A stretch of 64,000 nt of DNA from positions 1,922,001-1,986,000 of the forward strand of contig OZ245331.1 in assembly GCA_965226155.1 (NCBI GenBank), read 5' to 3'. Positions 16,807 through 24,411 of this stretch are shown one piece after another (the stretch's first letter is position 1; each line of letters starts with the position of its first letter). This DNA comes from G965226155 sp965226155. Lineage in GTDB: Bacteria > Pseudomonadota > Gammaproteobacteria > Eutrophobiales > Eutrophobiaceae. A model generated the notes under the pieces. The model had not been told where the DNA came from and did not search any database. It saw nothing but the letters and a program-made list of their open reading frames with translations. A program made the translations under genes and the position numbers.

Positions 16807-17144
16807 ATTTTATTTTTAACCAGATCCCATTTGACATTGTCTTCAACTTTTGGAGGTCGCTTGGACGCACATTCAGGGCGTTCTGTTTTTGGAATCTGCT
16901 TGATTAATATTTCTCGCATTAAAAATTAATATATATTTAAAAAAATCAATCTATATATAGCATATCAATAGTGTTTAAGACACAAGATATTCTAAATTTG
17001 GAAAAAAGTTTTGGCTTGAAGGAATTACTTAATAAACCGTATTACCTATATCGACACAAGGTGTCGGTGCCGCGCTTGCAGAGGAACGCGTTGAGGTCAG
17101 CAAGTGTTTTAATAAAATAGAGTTCGAATACAGGAGATCGAAAA
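16807..17144. other. AT-rich boundary between the phage-like block and the defence-like pair
   Basis: Very AT-rich DNA (for example 16918-16990), then a GC-richer patch at 17050-17100 with the small dyad GACAC-AAG-GTGTC at about 17054-17066. No gene seen. Base composition changes sharply here, as expected at an island junction. Confidence 0.4.
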
Positions 17145-17684
17145 TTGGATATTAATGAGACTGAACTCTGTCTTATCGGTGGTGCAGTATATTATGCTCA
17201 GCGATTAGAATTTGCGTTGTATGGGATTGCTGCGCACGCAGCGCATACCGATGTAGCAAAAAAGGACAAGCATTTTAGAGAGTTGAACACGGAAGACTTC
17301 CTGCGAGGTGATCTGACGAAACAAAAAGCCACACTGGGTAGGCTGGTGGATATATTTGGTGATGATTTCGGAATCAAAACGAAATCACTTGAGAAGTTGA
17401 TCGATGACCGAAACCTGATAGTGTACCGATACTATCGCGTCTTCGTGACTCAGTTAAAGGGGGTTGAAAGGCGGACGGATGGCAAGGATTTTCTACAGGA
17501 TTTTATCAAGCGCACACTCGACTTTACAAATATTGTAAAAGGACTTCTTTATCGTTTGATGGAAGCTACAGCACAAAAAGAGGGTCGAACCGAGGAGTTT
17601 GTGCGAACCAAGTCTATTCACGACGCAATTGCGGCCTATGATCAGCATATAATGGCGTACTCGTCAGAAAAGGCGAAGAGATAA
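17145..17684 (+). CDS. Hypothetical helical protein
   Basis: A 179-residue protein starting at TTG, chosen because CAGGAG lies 9 nt upstream. The sequence is rich in predicted helices (YYAQRLEFALYGIAAHAAHT, and FIKRTLDFTNIVKGLLYRLM) with no recognised domain. The pattern of a conserved Gly-x-Val-x-Tyr near the N-terminus followed by long helices resembles small proteins found in defence islands, but I cannot name a family. The next gene is convergent (17824 minus). Confidence 0.6.
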   Translation: MDINETELCLIGGAVYYAQRLEFALYGIAAHAAHTDVAKKDKHFRELNTEDFLRGDLTKQKATLGRLVDIFGDDFGIKTKSLEKLIDDRNLIVYRYYRVFVTQLKGVERRTDGKDFLQDFIKRTLDFTNIVKGLLYRLMEATAQKEGRTEEFVRTKSIHDAIAAYDQHIMAYSSEKAKR

Positions 17685-17823
17685 AAAAACGATGCGGTGA
17701 CAATTGCAGCTTGTTTCTAGCAGATAGATAGCAAATGGTCACTTATATCGGACAAAAACTGATAAGCATGTCTGGGAGGAAATCGATCAACGTCTACAAT
17801 GTCTTCAGTTGTATCGATAATCT

Positions 17824-18765
17824 TCAATATCTCTGTTTACACGCAATAACACCCCTAACTCCACCTTTTGGATTTTCAGCATCACCTTTTCTTCTCGGGA
17901 TTAGATGTATATGGCAGTGAAACACTGTCTGTCCTGCATCCTCACCACAATTCATACCGATATTGAAAGATGTGACACTTGAATCGATTTCATTAATATC
18001 ATTCTGCATTCGGTTTATCATCTGATTTACTGCATTTAATTCCGGTTGATAAAGATTAAAATAATCTACAACATGTCTATGAGGAATAATTAATGTGTGA
18101 TGCTTTGTGACAGGATATCCATCTCTGATTGCATAACATAGTTCATTTAATGCAATGATCCTGTCTTTTTCAATCTCGCATAACAAACAACCCTTTTCAC
18201 GATTTTTATAACTCTCTAATACTTCCCTAAAATCCGCATCATCTCTATCTTTCTTCATTGAATTACACGAATAGCCGAGTGCTTGAAGATTGCTTCTATC
18301 ATCCGAGCCATTTTTGTTTCTTGGAATGATATGATCGACCTCTAATGCTTTTTTATCTCCAGGGATCCCACATAGTTCACAACGAAATTTTGCCATCTTA
18401 AGTACTTCATATTTGATAGTCCCTGAAATATAACTGGATGATTTCTTTCTATGTGACCACGCGTCAATTCTCTTATCTAAATATTCTTCTATCTTCTGAT
18501 GGCACAATGATTTAAGTTCATCTATCTCTTTTTGTTTCAGACCATCATATCCAATCAATCTATATATGTTTTTATTCCTTTCAGTAATGCCTCTATTCTC
18601 TGTAAGAACACGGCCAACCATGTTCTTTGTGATTTGTTCATAATATTCTATCTGTGAATCATCTTTTGATAGTATTGATTTTGCGATTTGATTGATTGTT
18701 GCCTCGCCTTTATTTGATAGTAACTCAATCAACATACCCGGTTGGTAAATATGCGACATACGCAT
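17824..18765 (-). CDS. HNH nuclease - HIT hydrolase fusion protein
   Basis: Three parts are visible. Residues 5-75 look like a winged-helix domain (MLIELLSNKGEATINQIAKS). Residues about 125-175 are an HNH/McrA-like nuclease: CELCG (Cys129, Cys132), LEVDHIIPRNKNG (Asp144-His145), then NLQALGYSCNSMKKDR. Residues about 193-310 are a histidine-triad (HIT) nucleotide hydrolase domain with CLLCEIEK, TLIIPHRHVVDYF, the catalytic HCHIHLIP (His283, His285, His287) and KGGVRGV. All catalytic residues are present. HIT enzymes cleave nucleotide phosphoramidates or dinucleoside polyphosphates, while HNH cuts nucleic acid. It is divergent from the disrupted PD-(D/E)XK gene with 56 bp between the starts, so the two may form one system. 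AT-rich, unlike the phage block. Confidence 0.85.
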   Translation of the reverse strand: MRMSHIYQPGMLIELLSNKGEATINQIAKSILSKDDSQIEYYEQITKNMVGRVLTENRGITERNKNIYRLIGYDGLKQKEIDELKSLCHQKIEEYLDKRIDAWSHRKKSSSYISGTIKYEVLKMAKFRCELCGIPGDKKALEVDHIIPRNKNGSDDRSNLQALGYSCNSMKKDRDDADFREVLESYKNREKGCLLCEIEKDRIIALNELCYAIRDGYPVTKHHTLIIPHRHVVDYFNLYQPELNAVNQMINRMQNDINEIDSSVTSFNIGMNCGEDAGQTVFHCHIHLIPRRKGDAENPKGGVRGVIACKQRY

Positions 18766-18876
18766 ATCTTTACTGATGAATTTATCTAATTATTTGAAGG
18801 TATCTGAAGGCATACCAAGCAATGATAAGTTTTATAGCTTACACAGACAATGGTGGATTTTGTAAACCTCCCCATT

Positions 18877-19637
18877 TTAGTTCCAGGGTAAACTAGAGTT
18901 TTCTGGTAGATTCTTCATTATTAAATACTCACTGGGTGTCAAGTCCCCGAGCGAGTCGTATGGCCATTCATCGTTGTATTCTTTGATCCAGATATTAGTA
19001 ATGTCTCTCACTTCATTCAGCGTCTTGAAGGCGTACATATTCAGTATTTCATCGCGGCATGTACGATTGAATCGTTCAACATACGAGTTCTGTGTCGGTT
19101 TGCCTGGCTGGATAAACTCCAACTCGATCTTGTGCTCTTCAGCCCAACTGGCAAGTGTCACAGATATGAACTCTGGACCATTATCCATTCTCATTTTCTT
19201 CGGATAACCTCGCCACGTAGCGATACGCTCCAACACGCGTGTTACCCGTAATGAAGGTAGACTCAAATCAACTTCAATAGCCAGGGCTTCACGATTAAAG
19301 TCATCTACCAACATTGATTCGCCATACCGGGTACGGCCAGGGGCTCAGGATGCCTGCTCGGTAACCGCCGTTTACCGCGACGTCTCATATTCAGGTTCAA
19401 CAGGCAACATACCCGGTAAACACGTTTGTGATTCCAGCTATGACCCCAGCGACGTAAAATCTTGAACAGTTTGCTAAAGCCATGGGCTGGATAACGTTCA
19501 ACAGCGCCCTGTAATGCGGCAATCACTTCATCATCACGGCAAGAATCGGGTTGATAGCGATAAGCTGAACGGCTGATGCCAACAGCGCGACAGGCTAGTC
19601 GTTGACTTACTTCATGCATTTGCATGGCGTAGTCCAC
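18877..19637 (-). pseudogene. IS3-family OrfB (integrase core) with internal deletion
   Basis: The N-terminal half reads SQRLACRAVGISRSAYRY and NMRRRGKRRLPSRHPEPLAV up to GMANQCW. The C-terminal half resumes at VDDFNREALAIEVDL with MRMDNGPEF (second Asp) and QNSYVERFNRT (Glu). Between them, at about 19305-19314, roughly 20 residues including the first catalytic Asp (family phrase WSMDF) are missing and the frame changes. The element therefore cannot supply its own transposase. Confidence 0.9.
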
Positions 19638-19660
19638 GAGTTCGCGCCGGACTGCTGGCT

Positions 19661-19927
19661 TTATAGCTTTTTTTCAACGATATCCTTGAGTATCTTGTGT
19701 TCCAGACTCAAGTCAGCGTACATCTGCTTCAGCCGTTGATTCTCAGATCCCAATTCTTTCAACCGTTTCACATCAGACGCTTCTATACCGCCATATTTAG
19801 ACTTCCAGTTGTAATACGTCGCATCAGAGATGCCATACTCGCGGCAAACATCTTTGACCAGCTTGCCCGTTTCTACTTCCTTTAAAACCTTTACTATTTG
19901 AGTTTCTGTGTATCTTGATTTCTTCAT
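19661..19927 (-). CDS. IS3-family OrfA
   Basis: An 88-residue transposase N-terminal subunit. It has an HTH_Tnp_1-type helix-turn-helix (TETQIVKVLKEVETGK, then VCREYGISDATYYNWKSKYG) and a leucine-zipper-like C-terminal helix (LGSENQRLKQMYADLSLEH). It ends IVEKKL, where the A-rich slippery run lies. The frame is intact. Confidence 0.9.
   Translation of the reverse strand: MKKSRYTETQIVKVLKEVETGKLVKDVCREYGISDATYYNWKSKYGGIEASDVKRLKELGSENQRLKQMYADLSLEHKILKDIVEKKL
19667..19674 (-). other. Programmed -1 frameshift site between OrfA and OrfB
   Basis: The complement reads AAAAAAAG directly before the OrfA stop. Slipping back one base joins EKK to AIKPAVRRELVDYAMQ of OrfB, the classical IS3 arrangement for making OrfAB. 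Confidence 0.75.
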
Positions 19928-20812
19928 CTTCAGTTCTCCTCCTCAGCATTGTATGTCGGAGAACTCTATTTCGCGATGGGACTAGTTTAAGGGAAGGTTA
20001 CATTTGCAAATCTGATAAAAACATTTGAGATAGAAAATAGGGTCAAACGACATCGAGGAATATATGAACCGTCTCATTGTGCGCCCTATGAATTAAGCCG
20101 CTCCAGGATTGAAAATTTCATAAAATGTCCCGCTTGTTTTTATCTTCGGCAGGTTGAAGGTGTCGTGTTTCCCAGTATACCTGGCTTCAATATAAATGAA
20201 GCAACAGACATTCTCCTGAAACGGGATTTCGATAAATATCGAGGTTCCAACCAGACGCATCCTTATCTTGTAACATTAGGGTTGCAACACTTAATACCCT
20301 ATGCGCATGAAAACTTCGAATTGTGGACGCAGAGTCTTCATTTTGGCGCAGAGGGAAGAATGAATACAGTCCACAAAGAGACTAATTTAAAAATAGGCGG
20401 CGGCTTAGATGATATATGGCTTAACAGACATACTAATCAATTGCATATCGTTGATTACAAGAGCACATCCGTGAAATCGGAAGGTAAGGGTATTTCGCTT
20501 GATGATCCATGGAAAGAAAGTTACAAGCGGAAGATGGATATATATGTATGGGTTAAGAGAAGAAAAGATTTTGATGTCAGTGATGAAGGTTATTTTTTGT
20601 ATTGTGACGCTGACAGATTTACTGATGAGAGATTTCTGGGAGATACTGCTGCGACGATGTACTTCAAGATAGTATTATTGCCATATAGAACGACACTCGA
20701 TTGGATTGAGCCGGCATTGTTAGAAATCAAGAGGACCCTCGATAATAAAAAATGTCCCCCGCACAGCTCAATGTGTGAATATGGCCGGTTTATTGAACAG
20801 ATATCCATTTAA

Positions 20813-21140
20813 AGGTACTGACAAGTAGTGTGAATGTATATAATTTTGGAGATGAATAATGAATTTAGAGAAAATGTGTACTTGGAATATTTAAAAATTT
20901 ATATCTATAATCTCCATAATCAAGAACACACACACCCTTATTGAGAACATTTGTTGATAATTGGTTTGCTTGTTTCAAAGGTGGGCCAAAGGACACTCCT
21001 TGCTGATGCAGGCAGCAACACGAGCGGTAGCATGTGTAAACCGGTATTCGTGTTGATTTTGGCGTGACTTCAACAATGCGACTCGGAAATGTTTGTCGAT
21101 ACAACAGGTAATTCTGGCGTCGCGGGCCTTAGCACATTGT
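20813..21140. other. Intergenic stretch
   Basis: About 330 bp, AT-rich in the first half. It begins with a partial copy (GGTACTGACAAG at 20813-20824) of the motif that forms the ends of the 126-bp element at 22640-22765. No gene seen. Confidence 0.4.
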
Positions 21141-21614
21141 TCAGCGTCTCGTGATCACCAAGCAACGCATCAGCATGTTACGCCGGTCAAGGCCCCTCTG
21201 TTCATAACGGTCTGCCGCACGTTTGCATCCCGCCATCTGTTGCCTGAAGTATGAAAGTTGTGCGTCTCCTTCATATTGATCGGCCGGATCGGCTCGTGAA
21301 AAGCGGCTCTCGTCGTACCAAATTGCCAGATTGCGCTCGCACCAAGTGACCTCAGTCGGTGTCAATTCATGGTTCATCGACTCGTTGATCGCCAGGCAAG
21401 CTCTCTCCACTTTCGCTGCACCGGATCCCACACTGACCGGGGGACCGCTTGTGCATCCTGCCATCAGCAGGACCGTCACCATGACGAGAAGCTCATACAG
21501 GCCGAATTTGAAAAGTTGAAAGGTACGCGTCGGGAGAAATCTCTGCATAAAATTGCTGTAACCAAGTGTGGTTTCTACCTCATCGCCATGCCCGTTATAA
21601 TTCTCTCCTGTCAT
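21141..21614 (-). CDS. Putative lipoprotein, function unknown
   Basis: The frame holds a signal sequence with a lipobox: LLVMVTVLLMAGC, so Cys would be lipidated and the mature domain of about 100 residues anchored in a membrane. The mature part has several Cys and an acidic and basic mixture (PTEVTWCERNLAIWYDESRF). The real start is probably the ATG of MQRFLPTR (21548), as the first 22 residues look unlike a signal peptide. No family recognised. Confidence 0.6.
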   Translation of the reverse strand: MTGENYNGHGDEVETTLGYSNFMQRFLPTRTFQLFKFGLYELLVMVTVLLMAGCTSGPPVSVGSGAAKVERACLAINESMNHELTPTEVTWCERNLAIWYDESRFSRADPADQYEGDAQLSYFRQQMAGCKRAADRYEQRGLDRRNMLMRCLVITRR

Positions 21615-21883
21615 GCCCCTAAACTTGATCCAGTTTTAATGAGACACGCTCATAACAGGCCAGTATCGGGGGATCGCCCTGCACAAACGGTTCAGTGAAT
21701 CGGAGATCGCTAATTGACTACGAGCCATTGAGGCTAAGATCAGTGGAGGCATGGGAGCAGTTGATGAGACGGCTTGAAGAGAAGAACCCTATATTGATGT
21801 GCAACAGCGATGCAGATGTTCAAGAACGCTCAACATAGCCTGACTCACACACCGAAGACCCACGCCAAGACTTTTCTCAAACT

Positions 21884-22384
21884 TTAATACTTGATCATGG
21901 AGAATATGATCGAAGGTACCAATGGTTCACCTGGCGGTTGGATAGCTTCAACGCACAGATTCGCCTCCGGGTTATTCGCTGACATCATGACTTCTACCAC
22001 ATCACCTGCTTTCAGTGGTACGATTCCCTGCGATATGATGACGTCTTTCGCCATGCTGTTGGCATCCTGACACAACTGTACATTGGAATTCGCTACATCC
22101 TTCCCGTTGACATGCAACCATAAGCCGAAACAACCGAGAGGCCCTTCATCTTCGCGGCCAACTTGGGGTGCAGCGATTACCAGATAGGCTCCAGCTTCAC
22201 TCACAGTGATTTTGTTGTTTTTTAGGGCAAGGCCGTTGGCTGCATCCGTTATATCCATTTTAACAACCTCGGGAGCCTCGCCCGGACACTGGGTAATCGT
22301 CGAGGATGCCTGTAAATACTGAGCGGCATTTGCCATACTCACGAATGCTGAAAACACAAACAGTACAGGGATAATCTTCTTCAT
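21884..22384 (-). CDS. Secreted protein of unknown function
   Basis: Start set at the ATG of MKKIIPVLFVFSAFVSMANA, preceded by AAAGGAG at good spacing; the longer frame lacks this. The 20-residue signal peptide is followed by a beta-rich domain (VSEAGAYLVIAAPQVG, GLWLHVNGKDV, VPLKAGDVVEVMMSA) whose strand order resembles jelly-roll or C1q-like folds. That likeness is inference only. Three or four Cys could form disulfides. It stands alone in the island. Confidence 0.65.
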   Translation of the reverse strand: MKKIIPVLFVFSAFVSMANAAQYLQASSTITQCPGEAPEVVKMDITDAANGLALKNNKITVSEAGAYLVIAAPQVGREDEGPLGCFGLWLHVNGKDVANSNVQLCQDANSMAKDVIISQGIVPLKAGDVVEVMMSANNPEANLCVEAIQPPGEPLVPSIIFSMIKY

Positions 22385-22639
22385 GCTTTTTCGCTCCTTT
22401 CTAATAAGAAAGCCTGTTCTACTCGGAATGTGGCACATAAGCAAACTTAATTATAGGCACGTCTTGGCTGTCAAGAACACGTCTGAATTATCTGCCTGCT
22501 TCGGTTCTGAGCCCAGATTTCAAGACCGGCCGAAGGGATGCACGCCGCGAATAGAATCGCCACACGCGGATGCTACCGGCCTCGTCGTCAACATCGTGCG
22601 GCAACATGGGCACGTGGATTGAGCCATAACATTTTCCGA

Positions 22640-22765
22640 TACTGACAAGTTAACGTAAATCTTGCCCTCTTTGTAGTAAAACAGCCGATCCCCCGTCCAA
22701 CAATCTAATGACTTAGGCCGCTTACCCCCGCTGATATTGGCTTCAAATCAGTTAACTTGTCAGTA
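22640..22765. repeat. 126-bp inverted-repeat element (MITE-like)
   Basis: A perfect 15-bp inverted repeat: TACTGACAAGTTAAC at 22640-22654 and its exact complement at 22751-22765. It encloses 96 bp without a coding frame. Related end motifs occur singly at 11741-11756, 12961-12977 (inverted) and 20815-20824. Confidence 0.7.
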
Positions 22766-22789
22766 CCCGCAAACTTACATGCAGCGCAC

Positions 22790-22992
22790 TTCCCTGATCG
22801 ATTATCTCCATTCCCTGTTCCTACTCCGGTCATTCCCTGTTCGATCATCTCATGTTCCCTGTCCTGTATAACAGGGAATTGCACCCTAACTCTTTGAAAT
22901 CCAGAGCGTTATCACGCAAGAAACGGCCTAATTATCACTAAATTTAAGTTATTTCCCTGTTAATTCCCTGTTATTCCCCGATAAACAGGGAA
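22790..22992. repeat. Cluster of TTCCCTGTT / AACAGGGAA nonamers
   Basis: Exact copies stand at 22811, 22833, 22953 and 22964 (forward), and at 22870 and 22984 (reverse). Near copies are at 22790, 22855 and 22974. Some are 11 or 22 bp apart (one or two helical turns), and forward and reverse units could pair. No coding frame crosses the region. Confidence 0.8.
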
Positions 22993-23118
22993 ATGGGCAG
23001 AGACAGGTTCGCCCCGGACAGCCGCCACCGCCATTACTCTGGTCTCTGGTATGAGACTCAAGCATGTAACATATTTGTATAGTCAATTTAAGCAAAACTG
23101 GTTTAGTGGCAGTCTTTA

Positions 23119-24306
23119 TTATTCCTCATCAAAGATTTCTCTGCCCGCTTCCAACCAATCCGAGTTTTTGCTTTTATTAGTTGCGTTTCGAGGTCCGCTT
23201 ACCTTAGCGTCTGCGCTACGAACTTCTTCAGAATCCGGATCAGGGGGCCATACTTCATCTGGCGCAACTGTCATACGGACAATAATTTCATCCTGTGTAA
23301 TATTCCACACCATCATGTCGTCAGCTAATGCCATTTTCCCACTGTAGCTTTTCCTAATATCAGCGATAGCTTCTGGTGCAATATCGAAATCAGTGAAGAT
23401 GTGATAAGGCACAGCCATCCTGGGTTTTAATGCGGCAAATATTTTTCCACATGAAATCGGCGGCGTATGGAAAACCGTACCCACTCTATGAGCGCGTTCC
23501 GGACTATCACCTTTTTTATTTATAAGCTGATTTACAGTGAAGTAGCACTCGTGAACAAGAATGTCTGCATCTTTGCCTTCCTCCATAAACCAACGATTAG
23601 GAACCGTGTCGCCCGAATACACAAACTTCAAGCCCTTCCATTCCAAACTATAGCTAACAGCACCGTCCATAACATGGATAGCCGGAAAGGACTTAATGAC
23701 CACGCCGTCTTTGTCATATATAACTTGAGTTTTAGAGTAATCAAATTCGTGAGCATTAATAATCGAGCCTTCTTTCGCGATTGCACCCCGACGTCCATCG
23801 ATATCCCAGCTATACATCTCTTTCATGCGATCCATGGCATAGGCCGTGCCGTATTTCTTTTTCTTGCCACTGGGGCCATACACCTCAAGTGGCACAACTC
23901 GGTAGGAAACCCATCCACCGATGTACAGGGCGTCGAGATCACCCATATGATCCATATGAAGATGCGATATAAAGACTTTATTGAGTTTATTAAACGAGGT
24001 TTCTAATGCGCCTAAATTGTCGACTGCCCCTTTACCGATATCAAAAATAAATTTCTCACCATTGCCTAACTCAACCAACCAGGCGGCTGATGCCTGTGCT
24101 GGGCGGGCATGAGGGGTACCTGTTCCTAGCGCAATCACCCGCATTTCATCTTCGGCTAATTCTTCAGTATTAGGGAAGTAAAAGTCACGTCGTTTGGTAT
24201 CAGCTGCTGAGTTGTGCCAAAAAACCATCAGGCCAAGAGTTGTAGCTATGACGAGTGAAAACAGGGTAGGGCTGAATTTATTTTTTGGGGGGGCTAAATA
24301 TGGCAT
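23119..24306 (-). CDS. Metallo-beta-lactamase-fold hydrolase with N-terminal membrane anchor
   Basis: A 395-residue protein with an uncleaved-looking hydrophobic segment (FSPTLFSLVIATTLGLMVFW, residues about 11-30), then an MBL domain. Metal-binding motif HLHMDH is at 115-120, a second Asp in VYSGDTVPN, His in ILVHECYF, and a late His in MAVPYHIF. The arrangement resembles RNase Z/arylsulfatase-like MBL proteins. The substrate is unknown, and the anchor places it in the periplasm or on the membrane. It is downstream of the decayed MshQ-like gene, on the same strand. Confidence 0.8.
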   Translation of the reverse strand: MPYLAPPKNKFSPTLFSLVIATTLGLMVFWHNSAADTKRRDFYFPNTEELAEDEMRVIALGTGTPHARPAQASAAWLVELGNGEKFIFDIGKGAVDNLGALETSFNKLNKVFISHLHMDHMGDLDALYIGGWVSYRVVPLEVYGPSGKKKKYGTAYAMDRMKEMYSWDIDGRRGAIAKEGSIINAHEFDYSKTQVIYDKDGVVIKSFPAIHVMDGAVSYSLEWKGLKFVYSGDTVPNRWFMEEGKDADILVHECYFTVNQLINKKGDSPERAHRVGTVFHTPPISCGKIFAALKPRMAVPYHIFTDFDIAPEAIADIRKSYSGKMALADDMMVWNITQDEIIVRMTVAPDEVWPPDPDSEEVRSADAKVSGPRNATNKSKNSDWLEAGREIFDEE

Positions 24307-24411
24307 CTTAGTCTTCCTTATTTATGCGTATTTTGATTCTTAGCAATTAATTCAATTTTAAAATTGAACCATTGTTAGCTTGGCACTATGTTACATCAAC
24401 AACGGATAGAT

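Larger units (their letters stand above)
18861..20002 (-). mobile_element. IS3-family element, 1142 bp, transposase defective
   Basis: The ends are imperfect inverted repeats starting TGTAA-ACCTCCCC (left) and TGTAA-CCTTCCC (right, complement), continuing into TTTAGTTCC / AAACTAGTCCC. A 3-bp TTT target duplication flanks both sides (18858-18860 and 20003-20005), the size expected for IS3. It carries orfA and a deleted orfB on the minus strand. Confidence 0.85.
18822..20812 (+). pseudogene. PD-(D/E)XK nuclease gene interrupted by an IS3-family element
   Basis: Joining 18822-18860 to 20006-20812, that is, removing the IS and one copy of the TTT duplication, restores a 281-codon frame starting MISFIAYTDNGGFANLIK. 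It continues YELSRSRIENFIKCPACFYL, FPSIPGFNINEATDILLKRD, GGGLDDIWLN and LHIVDYKST. The last two carry the D ... D-x-K core of the PD-(D/E)XK fold (reconstituted residues about 148-149, 163 and 165), as in the RecB/Cas4-like PDDEXK_1 family. The portion after the IS still has an open frame and could be translated from a GTG at 20165, but without the conserved N-terminal part with the Cys pair. GAAGG lies upstream of the original ATG. Confidence 0.85.

Noticed and set aside
22640..22765. Integron attC site or cassette boundary
   Set aside because: The ends lack the G-T-T-R-R-R-Y core boxes, no integrase is seen, and genes in the region are not in one orientation.
22790..22992. CRISPR array in the TTCCCTGTT cluster
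   Set aside because: Repeat units are only 9 bp, occur in both orientations, and spacing is irregular. No cas genes are nearby.
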